Shown: positions 1 through 5,858 of the stretch, one piece after another
Numbering within the stretch: position 1 is the first letter of the stretch
How the letters are laid out: each line of letters begins with the position of its first letter
Assembly (NCBI GenBank): GCA_035295985.1
Contig: DATHBT010000208.1
Span: 1-20,510 of the forward strand
Direction: 5' to 3'
DNA: 20,510 nt
From: JAIVGV01 sp035295985
GTDB lineage: Bacteria; Acidobacteriota; Blastocatellia; Pyrinomonadales; Pyrinomonadaceae
Position numbers and translations under genes: made by a program
Notes under the pieces: model-generated
Databases searched by the model: none
What the model was told of the DNA's origin: nothing
What the model saw: the letters and a program-made list of their open reading frames with translations, nothing else

Positions 1-1134
1 GTCGCGCTCGACGTGGCGGGGGGCGAGGTGACGATCGACCGCGCCCTGCTCGACGGGCTCGCGGAGCCGCTGGGGCACCTGCTGCGCAACGCCGTCGATC
101 ACGGCATCGAGCCGGCCGAGGAGCGGCGCGCGGCCGGCAAGGCGGAACGCGGCCACATCATCCTGCGCTCCGCGGCCGAGGGCGCGCGCGTGCGCGTCTG
201 CGTCGAGGACGACGGGCGCGGCATCGATCTCGCGCGCGTCGAGCGGGCGGCGCGGGCGGGGGGAGTCATACCTGCGGGCGCGCGCGTCCGCGAGGAACAG
301 GCGCTGCGACTCATCTTCCGGCCCGGCTTCTCGACGGCCGCGGGCGTGACGGAGACTTCGGGCCGCGGCGTCGGGCTGGACGCGGTCGAGCGCGCGGTCG
401 AAGGTGCGGGCGGCGAGGTGCGCGTCCGCACGCGCGCCGGCCAGGGCACGACCTTCGAGCTGCGCTTGCCGCTCGCGCTCGCGCTCGTGCCCGTCGTGCT
501 GGTCGAGTCGGGCGGCGAGACCTACGCGATAGACGCCGCGCGCGTCGTCGAGACCGGCCGGATGGAACGCTCGTCAATCACTTCGGAAGGCACGCGGCGT
601 CCCGCCGCGTGGCGCGGTCGCCAACTGCCCTACGTCTCTCTCCCCGCGCTGCTCGGCCGCGCGGCGGATGACACGGCGGGCGACGCGGGGCGCGGAAACG
701 ACGCGGTCGGCAGCGTCACCGTCTTGGTCGTAAGCCCCGGCCGCGCGGGCGCGCAGTCACAAAGCGAACGGCAGCGGCATGGCGGAGATGAACCCGACGG
801 CGCGTCGGGCGGGCAAGCCGCCGCGCCGGATAAGCAAGGCCCTGCGCCGACTGAGCCGGCCGGTGTATCAGACGAAAGAGCCGATACGTCGGGTGAGCAA
901 GCCGCCGCGGCGGGTGAGCATGCGGGCGAGTCGGATGAGGATGCGGAGGGCGCGGCGCTGGCCGTCGTCGCGGTTGACAGGATCGCCGGCCGGCGCGACG
1001 CGCTCGTGCGCGGCCTCGGCCGCCACGCGACGCGCTGGCGCGGCGTCGGCGGCGCAATCGACCTGCGCGACGGCTCGGCCGCCCTCCTGCTCGACCTCGC
1101 CTCGCTCGTCGAGATGTCGGAAGGCGGACGGTGA
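1..1134 (+). CDS. cheA: CheA-type chemotaxis histidine kinase, 3' part (5' end outside window)
   Basis: The reading frame is open from base 1, so the N-terminal Hpt (P1), P2 and dimerisation (P3) parts lie outside the window. What remains is the P4 HATPase domain with an N-box (LLRNAVDHGIE, about residues 27-38), G1 box DDGRGID, an F-box region (FRPGFSTA) and G2 box GRGVGLDAVE. These versions are typical of CheA rather than ordinary sensor kinases. A P5 CheW-like regulatory domain follows from about residue 160 and ends in GGAIDLRDGSAALLLDLASLVE. CheA phosphorylates CheY-type regulators in response to chemoreceptor arrays. The CheW-like domain is interrupted by about 70 hydrophilic A/G/E/D-rich residues (about 246-317), which is unusual. 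The GTG at base 13 is internal, not the real start. The gene ends 6 bp before a heptamer inverted repeat and converges with the next gene. Confidence 0.93.
   Translation, partial: VALDVAGGEVTIDRALLDGLAEPLGHLLRNAVDHGIEPAEERRAAGKAERGHIILRSAAEGARVRVCVEDDGRGIDLARVERAARAGGVIPAGARVREEQALRLIFRPGFSTAAGVTETSGRGVGLDAVERAVEGAGGEVRVRTRAGQGTTFELRLPLALALVPVVLVESGGETYAIDAARVVETGRMERSSITSEGTRRPAAWRGRQLPYVSLPALLGRAADDTAGDAGRGNDAVGSVTVLVVSPGRAGAQSQSERQRHGGDEPDGASGGQAAAPDKQGPAPTEPAGVSDERADTSGEQAAAAGEHAGESDEDAEGAALAVVAVDRIAGRRDALVRGLGRHATRWRGVGGAIDLRDGSAALLLDLASLVEMSEGGR
804..909 (+). repeat. In-frame 22-bp imperfect direct repeat inside the CheA insertion
   Basis: Bases 804-825 and 888-909 match at 20 of 22 positions (core GCAAGCCGCCGCG). 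They lie exactly 84 bp (28 codons) apart, so both copies are read in the same frame and encode SGGQAAA and SGEQAAA. This suggests the low-complexity insertion in the CheW-like domain grew by in-frame duplication. Confidence 0.7.
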
Positions 1135-1140
1135 GAAGGA

Positions 1141-1216
1141 GTTTTCAGGTTTCAGTTTCCAGTTTTCAGTTAAGACAACCCTCTTTGCTGAAAACCGGAA
1201 ACTGAAAACTGGAAAC
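1141..1216. repeat. Heptamer-built inverted repeat (GTTTTCA type), between convergent genes
   Basis: The left arm (1141-1171) consists of 7-bp units GTTTTCA, GGTTTCA, GTTTCCA and GTTTTCA plus GTT. The right arm (1188-1216), read on the minus strand, consists of units of the same kind (GTTTCCA, GTTTTCA, GTTTCCG, GTTTTCA). Bases 1155-1171 and 1200-1216 are perfect reverse complements over 17 bp. The loop is 1172-1187. The element fills almost the whole gap between the cheA stop (1134) and the stop of the minus-strand gene (1225). A bidirectional terminator role is plausible from position but not proven. The arms are AT-richer than their surroundings. Confidence 0.85.
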
Positions 1217-1224
1217 GCTTTCTT

Positions 1225-1563
1225 TCATCGTCCGTCTTTTTTCGTGGCGGCGAGGACGGCGGCGAGGGCGAAGAGGGCGACGCCGACGAAGACCTGCGGC
1301 TGGCGCATGAGCGTGAGCGCGGCGGCGAAGAGGAGGGCGCACAGGGCGTCGCTCAGGACTGTGAGCGCGCGCACGAGCGGGTCGCGCCCGCCCGCGCGGA
1401 TGTGCGCGACGTTGAGGAAGCCGGCGAAGACGAGCGCGAAGCCCGCGCCCGCGAACCACATCGCGCCGAGCGAGAACTCGTCGTAGTCGTGGAAGGTGAA
1501 GGCGATGTGCGCGCAGCCGAGGGCCACGATGAGCCACGAGCAGATTTTGTAAGCGGCCCCCAA
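1225..1563 (-). CDS. Small multi-pass membrane protein of unknown function
   Basis: The 112-residue product is mostly hydrophobic, with about four predicted membrane segments (around residues 5-23, 33-51, 63-82 and 88-105), short polar loops and a basic C-terminus. I do not recognise the family. The chosen start is TTG at 1563. A GAGGG Shine-Dalgarno match lies about 7 nt upstream and overlaps the TGA stop of the zinc-ribbon gene at 1573, so the two genes are very probably translationally coupled. No ATG is available near this point. Its 3' end abuts the heptamer inverted repeat. Confidence 0.75.
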   Translation of the reverse strand: MGAAYKICSWLIVALGCAHIAFTFHDYDEFSLGAMWFAGAGFALVFAGFLNVAHIRAGGRDPLVRALTVLSDALCALLFAAALTLMRQPQVFVGVALFALAAVLAATKKDGR

Positions 1564-1572
1564 GGCGATCCC

Positions 1573-2088
1573 TCACTCGTCGTCAAGCAGGCGCGTGGTG
1601 TGGTCGGTGACGCTCGGCGGCGGCTGCACAATCTCGGCCGTCCTCGCGCCGCGCCCGGCGAAGTTGTTGACGCGGTTAGCGGCGGCCGGCGGCAGCGCCT
1701 CCGCGTTCGTCGCGTGGATTTGCCGTTGCGCCTGCTTGCCCTTGACGCGCGGAGCGTCCTCGCCGAAGAGGCGCGCGTAGAGCATCAGCGAGAGGCCGAG
1801 GAAGAAGAGCATGAAGAAGATGACGAGCGGGCCGGGGTGCTCGGCCGCGATGCTCAGCCCGATGAGGAAGGGCAGCAGCACTCCGCTCAGGAACATCAAC
1901 TTTGCGCCGCGCCGCATACCCTTGCGGCGCGGCGAGAGCGGGGCCGGCGACGCGGGCGCGTCCCTGACGACGAGGGGCCCGCCGCCCGCCGCCAGCCATT
2001 CGGCGAGGCCGGCGAGCGGGGTGCCGCAACGCGGACAGTATTTCGTGCTATCGCTGATCTGCTGCTGACCGCAGTTCGGACAGAACAT
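1573..2088 (-). CDS. Zinc-ribbon membrane protein
   Basis: The N-terminus carries two CxxC pairs, CPNCG (residues 3-7) and CPRCG (18-22), forming one zinc-ribbon. A proline-rich linker and a basic stretch (RRKGMRRGAK) follow. Two membrane segments come next (about residues 63-82 and 86-106), then a hydrophilic C-terminal tail. The ribbon and basic stretch probably lie in the cytoplasm. Proteins of this layout are common in Acidobacteriota, and no biochemical role is known to me. The ATG at 2088 is preceded by GGGAG about 7 nt away. It is followed after 9 nt by the small membrane protein gene, suggesting a co-transcribed pair. It lies 125 bp downstream of the amidase on the same strand, so it could also be part of a longer unit. 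Confidence 0.85.
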   Translation of the reverse strand: MFCPNCGQQQISDSTKYCPRCGTPLAGLAEWLAAGGGPLVVRDAPASPAPLSPRRKGMRRGAKLMFLSGVLLPFLIGLSIAAEHPGPLVIFFMLFFLGLSLMLYARLFGEDAPRVKGKQAQRQIHATNAEALPPAAANRVNNFAGRGARTAEIVQPPPSVTDHTTRLLDDE

Positions 2089-2213
2089 CGAGGACTCCCG
2101 GAAGCGCGCAAACTCTCGCTCGAACCTAGGGGATTACGACAAGCCCCGGCCATACGTTCCCGCGCGTGTGCTTATCGCCTGGCCCGGCGTCCCACTCCTA
2201 ACTCGCCTCGGCA

Positions 2214-3641
2214 CTACGCGAGCGTCGGCCGGCGCTTGTGCCAGTCGGTCTCCCGCTGGTACTGCAAAGCGACGTGGAAGAGCAAGTCCTCGCGCCACGC
2301 GGGTGCGACGAACTGGATGCCGGTCGGCAGGTTCTCCAGCCCGAAGCCGTTCGGGATCGAGATCGCCGGCACGCCGACGATGTTGCTCGCGCCGATGGGC
2401 GAGGAGGCCGACACGCCCGGCCACGCCTGATCGAAGGTCTTCGCCACCGGGTAGGCGACGGTCGAGCGCGACGGCGCGACGATCAGATCGTACCGCTTGA
2501 ACATCTCGCCCCACGCGCGCTTCATCGGCGCGCGCAGGCGCATCGCGTGCAGGTAATCGACGGCCGTGACGAGCGAGGCCGAGTAGCCGCCCACGCGCCC
2601 CGTCGGCGACGCCAGCTCCTTCACGCGGCCCGACTCGATCAGATCGCGGAACGCCGCCGCGCCCTCCGCGTCAACTATCGTCCCGACGACCGGGCCGTAA
2701 GGGAACTCCGGCAGCTTCACGTCCATCTCGACGCGCGCGCCCTGCCGCTTCAAGACTTCGAGCGAGGCGAGGAAGTTCGCGCGCACCGCGTCCTGCGCCT
2801 TCTCGTAGGAGTCCTTCATCACGGCGAGCCGCAGCGGCGAGTTAGCGCCACCGCGGGTGCGCCGGTTGAAGGTGGTGACGGGGAAGCGGAACGAAGAGTC
2901 GCGCGAGGTCGGATCGAACGGGTCGCGGCCGGCTATGCCCGCGAGGACGTAGCCGCAGTCTTCGGCCGAGCGGCACATGGGGCCGAGCTTGTCGAGCGTC
3001 CAGCACAGGGCCATCGCGCCGTGGCGCGAGACCATGCCGTAGGTGGGCCGGAAGCCGGAGAGTCCGCAGAAGGCCGCTGGCGTGATGATCGACCCGGAAG
3101 TTTCGGAGCCGATGGAGAACTGTACGAGGGCGGCGGCGGTCGCCGCGCCGGGGCCGGAGGAGGAGCCGCCGCTCCAGTAGTCCGTGTTCCAGGGCGTGCG
3201 GCCCGCGCCCGTCCACGAGGCGTCGGCCTCGTTGTATCCCATGCCGCCGGCCAACTCGACCATCGCGAGCTTGGCGACGAGGATCGCGCCCGCGTCGCGG
3301 AGCTTGCGGATGACGGTCGCGTCGTAGTCGAACCGCTGATCCTTGTAGGGCGTCGCGCCCCAGGTGGTCGGGGCCTCGCGCGTGGCGAGCAGGTCTTTCG
3401 CGCCGTAGGGGATGCCGTGGAGCGGGCCGCGGTACTTGCCGGCGCGAATCTCGCGCTCCGCGGCCCGCGCCTCGCGCAGCGCGGACTCGCGCATCACAGC
3501 GGCGACCGCGCCGAGCCGCGGGCCGTATTTTTCCAGACGATCCAGGTACCCCTCGGTCAGCTCGACGGGCGAGAGCTTGCGCGCGCGAATCTGCGCGGAG
3601 AGTTCGGCGATGGACGCGAAGAAGGTGTCTTCCGTGAGCAT
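2214..3641 (-). CDS. Amidase of the amidase-signature (AS) family
   Basis: The 475-residue protein has the full AS fold signature. The catalytic Lys is in GIPYGAKDLL (Lys82). The cis-Ser is in the GGSSSG stretch (about Ser160). The nucleophile is Ser184 in GSETSGSI, and the 24-residue spacing between the two serines matches GatA-type enzymes. Such enzymes hydrolyse carboxamide bonds; the substrate cannot be told from sequence. It is not GatA of the amidotransferase by context, since gatB and gatC are absent here. The usual GSDTGGSIR motif reads GSETSGSII, lacking the Arg common in GatA. No signal peptide is visible (N-terminus MLTEDTFFASIAELSAQIRA). The gene starts 4 nt after the stop of the Tat-signal protein gene, so the two are probably coupled. 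Confidence 0.93.
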   Translation of the reverse strand: MLTEDTFFASIAELSAQIRARKLSPVELTEGYLDRLEKYGPRLGAVAAVMRESALREARAAEREIRAGKYRGPLHGIPYGAKDLLATREAPTTWGATPYKDQRFDYDATVIRKLRDAGAILVAKLAMVELAGGMGYNEADASWTGAGRTPWNTDYWSGGSSSGPGAATAAALVQFSIGSETSGSIITPAAFCGLSGFRPTYGMVSRHGAMALCWTLDKLGPMCRSAEDCGYVLAGIAGRDPFDPTSRDSSFRFPVTTFNRRTRGGANSPLRLAVMKDSYEKAQDAVRANFLASLEVLKRQGARVEMDVKLPEFPYGPVVGTIVDAEGAAAFRDLIESGRVKELASPTGRVGGYSASLVTAVDYLHAMRLRAPMKRAWGEMFKRYDLIVAPSRSTVAYPVAKTFDQAWPGVSASSPIGASNIVGVPAISIPNGFGLENLPTGIQFVAPAWREDLLFHVALQYQRETDWHKRRPTLA

Positions 3642-3645
3642 GGTC

Positions 3646-4011
3646 TTAGGCGCTGAAGACGAAGTCTGGCTCGTCCGAGTTCTTGAGCTTGACGGCGCGC
3701 AGGGCGTCGGCCGCGCGGAGGTTGCCGGCGACGTCGCGCCGCAAGCGCGCCACGTCCTCCTCCGAAAGTTTCTCGCCGAAGCGCAGGCGCGCGACCTCCA
3801 CGTAGGCCAGCGCGAGAGGCGAGGGCGGTGGCGGCTGCTGCGGGGAGGGCGTCGGCTGCGGGTTCGGCGGCGCGGTGGCCTCCTTGGTCGCGGGGGGCGT
3901 CTGCCCGGCGACGTGTGCGAGCGGCGCGGCGACGAGCGCGGCGGCGACCGTCTTAGCGAATCGTCGGCGCGACGCGCTCGCGGGCGCGTCCGGCCGTGGT
4001 TCGTCTTCCAT
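3646..4011 (-). CDS. Small Tat-signal protein encoded directly upstream of the amidase
   Basis: I place the start at the ATG at 4011, giving 121 residues. The longer upstream reading frame is rejected because its sequence is low-complexity and Arg-rich. From this start the N-terminus shows a textbook twin-arginine motif, SRRRFAK (residues 14-20), followed by a hydrophobic stretch to about residue 35, then GQ. Next come a Pro/Thr-rich linker (about 38-64) and a small helical domain containing LRFGEKLSEEDVARLRRDVA and ending NSDEPDFVFSA. The helical domain recalls small subunits such as gluconate 2-dehydrogenase subunit 3, but I cannot assign it. The 4-nt gap to the amidase suggests a partner role, possibly export of the amidase in complex. 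The Shine-Dalgarno is weak (GAGAGAAAG). Confidence 0.75.
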   Translation of the reverse strand: MEDEPRPDAPASASRRRFAKTVAAALVAAPLAHVAGQTPPATKEATAPPNPQPTPSPQQPPPPSPLALAYVEVARLRFGEKLSEEDVARLRRDVAGNLRAADALRAVKLKNSDEPDFVFSA

Positions 4012-4315
4012 CGTCTTTCTCTCTCGTTGTTGCTTGTCGAAAACTGGCGGCGAACATATCACGGGCGGGCGCGTTTGAAAAAGCCGGTGTCGGTGGGGGG
4101 CGGCCGGGCGGGTGCGGGAGGCTGCGTCACGAGCGCGCCGCGGCGCGGCCGTGCTGACGCAAAAACTGTTGCGCCGCCGGGCGGCATGTGATAGAAGCGC
4201 GCCATCGTGTCTCTCACACATCTTACGCCTTGGCCCTCATTCCCCTCGCGCCGGACGCGCACCTCCCGCCCCCGAACCTCAAACGCCCTTGGAACCTCGC
4301 CTAGGAGGACACCTC
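4012..4315. other. Divergent intergenic region between the Tat-protein gene and the cysteine peptidase gene
   Basis: About 300 bp with no supported gene, although frames remain open through it in both directions because of high GC. It should contain the promoters of both divergent units. Near 4187-4195 there is a TGTGATAGA that could be a weak extended -10 for the plus-strand unit, but no convincing -35. A GC palindrome (core GCGCCGCGGCGC) lies around 4135-4147. I see no operator or riboswitch that I can name. Confidence 0.4.
4303..4308 (+). promoter_or_regulatory. Strong Shine-Dalgarno that fixes the peptidase start
   Basis: AGGAGG lies 7 nt before the ATG at 4316. It settles the start against the much longer open frame that begins around 4112. 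Confidence 0.9.
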
Positions 4316-4894
4316 ATGAAAAGACTCATTCCCTGTTCACTCCTGCTCGCGATCCTCATCACGCTGCCGGGTTGTTGCAACCCTAACGACGTGGTCGGCT
4401 CGCAGCCCGTCACGCTGAGGCCGCAGGAGACCGACAACTGGTGCTGGGCCTCGACCACGCAGATGGTCACGACCTTCCTCGGCCACGGCCGCTCCCAGTG
4501 CGACCTCGCCAACGAGCGCTTCAACCGGACCGACTGCTGCGAGGGCAACTGCCCGAAGAACGACGAGTGCAACACGCCCGGCTGGACGATGTTCGCCGAG
4601 TCGAACTTCGACACCAAGGCTTCGGGCACGCCGCTCTCGTGGGATCAGATCAAGTCGCAGATTTACTGCGCCAAGAAGCCGATGTCCTATGCCTACGGGC
4701 CGAAGTCCGGCGGCGTCGGCCACGTCGTCGTCATCAGCGGCTATTTCGAGGTCGGCGGCGTCCGCTACGTCGTCATCACCGACCCGTGGAATCCCTGCGC
4801 CGGGGCGAACCGCACCATCACCTACGAGGAGTACAGCAACTCCGGCACCTCTGACCACTGGGAGACCAACTACGACATCACCTGGAAGGGCTGA
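4316..4894 (+). CDS. Papain-fold (C39/C70-like) cysteine peptidase, lipoprotein
   Basis: The 192-residue product begins with a lipoprotein signal (MKRLIPCSLL... LPGC, lipidated Cys20), so it is probably anchored outside the cytoplasmic membrane. The catalytic Cys is in DNWCWASTTQM (Cys43), the His is in GVGHVVVISGY (His136), and the Asp partner is in ITDPWNPC (Asp156). Order and spacing match small papain-like peptidases of the C39_2 and AvrRpt2 (C70) groups. About eight further cysteines between residues 62 and 118 (such as CDLAN, DCCEGNC and NDEC) could form disulfides, fitting an extracytoplasmic enzyme. No propeptide is fused. A strong AGGAGG precedes the ATG. The stop is 17 nt before the next lipoprotein gene, so they form one operon. 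Confidence 0.85.
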   Translation: MKRLIPCSLLLAILITLPGCCNPNDVVGSQPVTLRPQETDNWCWASTTQMVTTFLGHGRSQCDLANERFNRTDCCEGNCPKNDECNTPGWTMFAESNFDTKASGTPLSWDQIKSQIYCAKKPMSYAYGPKSGGVGHVVVISGYFEVGGVRYVVITDPWNPCAGANRTITYEEYSNSGTSDHWETNYDITWKG

Positions 4895-4896
4895 CG

Positions 4897-4903
4897 AAAG
4901 GAG
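4897..4903 (+). promoter_or_regulatory. Shine-Dalgarno in the 17-nt gap between the two lipoprotein genes
   Basis: AAAGGAG lies 8 nt before the ATG at 4912 and just after the peptidase stop codon. It supports translation of both genes from one mRNA. Confidence 0.85.
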
Positions 4904-4911
4904 CAAAAGCC

Positions 4912-5721
4912 ATGAGAAGAATCGCGGCGTACACACTCGCGCTCGCGTTGCTCTCCGGCCTCGGCCTGGCTTGCGACCGCTCGCGCAGCCAGTCCGGCGG
5001 GGACGCCGCCAACCAGGGCGGCAGCAACAACATGAAGAGCCAAGACGAGGCGGCGCGCAAGGCGCTCGAAGCGCTGCCGCAACTGGTGACGAACGACACC
5101 TTCAAAGGGATGGGCTTCGGCTCGCCAGAGGAGGCGCGCGCGGCGCAGCTCGGCTCGCCCGTGCCGCATAAGACAATCGCCTACGACCGCCTGCTCCAGT
5201 ACCAGCCGGGCACGCGGCTCGAACAACTGTTCGCCCCCGAGGAGCAGGTCGTTTACCCGATCCAGGTCGGCGGCGCCGTGAAGTCCTCGATAGTGGTGAC
5301 GAACAACAGGGGCGCGTGGCAGATCAGCAGCGTCGGCGACAGCTACCTGGGCAACGTGCTGGCGCAGGCCACTGCCAGCCGGGCCGCCGCCGATGCGGTG
5401 CTCACGCGCCCGCCCGAGGGCGGGCCGTCGCCCGCCCCCACCGAGGGCAGGCCCACGCCCAGCCCGCAGCAGCCCGCCGCCACGCCGACGCAGCCGGACG
5501 CCCTGCAGTTGGTCTCGATACCGGGCCTGAACCTGGACTTCGTGGCGTTCAACCGGGGCGACAGGTGGGCGCTCATCCCGGCGCGCGACCACCGCGAGTT
5601 GCAGCTCTCGCGCGGGCGCGCGGTCAGCGCGGAGCAGATGCTGCCGGCGCTGAGCAACTACGCCAGGGAGTTTGACAGGAAGTACGGCGATCAGATTCGC
5701 AGGCGCCGCCTCGTCAAATAA
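4912..5721 (+). CDS. Lipoprotein of unknown function, partner of the cysteine peptidase
   Basis: The 269-residue protein has a signal peptide ending LGLAC (lipid on Cys21) and a Gly/Asn/Ser-rich tether to about residue 40. A compact domain follows at about 45-150, containing PVPHKTIAYDRLLQYQPG, VVYPIQVGGAVKSSIVV and GAWQISSVGDSYL. Then comes a Pro/Thr-rich linker (about 165-195) and a second small domain (about 200-269) with a basic C-terminus (RRRRLVK). The first domain, with its beta-hairpin pattern of x-YPIxVxG-x-SSIxV-x-GxW, reminds me of cysteine-peptidase propeptide or inhibitor modules. That is a similarity by eye, not an assignment. The operon position after a peptidase lacking its own propeptide makes an inhibitor or chaperone role possible. 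Confidence 0.8.
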   Translation: MRRIAAYTLALALLSGLGLACDRSRSQSGGDAANQGGSNNMKSQDEAARKALEALPQLVTNDTFKGMGFGSPEEARAAQLGSPVPHKTIAYDRLLQYQPGTRLEQLFAPEEQVVYPIQVGGAVKSSIVVTNNRGAWQISSVGDSYLGNVLAQATASRAAADAVLTRPPEGGPSPAPTEGRPTPSPQQPAATPTQPDALQLVSIPGLNLDFVAFNRGDRWALIPARDHRELQLSRGRAVSAEQMLPALSNYAREFDRKYGDQIRRRRLVK

Positions 5722-5748
5722 CGGCCGGCCCGCGGGGGACGCGAGGAA

Positions 5749-5853
5749 GGTATGAGGGGAAACGCGGAGCGATGAACGCGGAACGATGAACTAAAGCCAA
5801 CTTCTTCAAGTTCATCGTTCCGCGTTTATCGCTTCCCGTTCACCCCTCATACC
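5749..5853. repeat. Heptamer-built inverted repeat (GAACGCG/GAACGAT type), between convergent genes
   Basis: The left arm (5749-5792) is made of GAACGCG/GAACGAT-like 7-bp units. The right arm (5809-5853) is its reverse complement. Aligned over 44-45 bp they differ by one indel and a few substitutions; the outer GGTATGAGGGG and inner CGCGGAACGATGAACT blocks are identical. The loop is 5793-5808. It sits between the stop of the plus-strand lipoprotein gene (5721) and the stop of the minus-strand VWA gene (5859), so it could terminate both transcripts. Confidence 0.88.
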
Positions 5854-5858
5854 TGTTT

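Noticed and set aside
2238..3656. A 472-codon open frame on the plus strand opposite the amidase
   Set aside because: Low-complexity Arg/Ala-rich product with no signal or domain. The amidase on the other strand is complete with catalytic residues.
4012..4221. N-terminal extension of the Tat-signal protein
   Set aside because: The added 70 residues are low-complexity and would bury the twin-arginine signal inside the protein.
4112..4315. N-terminal extension of the cysteine peptidase
   Set aside because: Arg/Ala-rich sequence before a strong AGGAGG and a clear lipoprotein signal at 4316.
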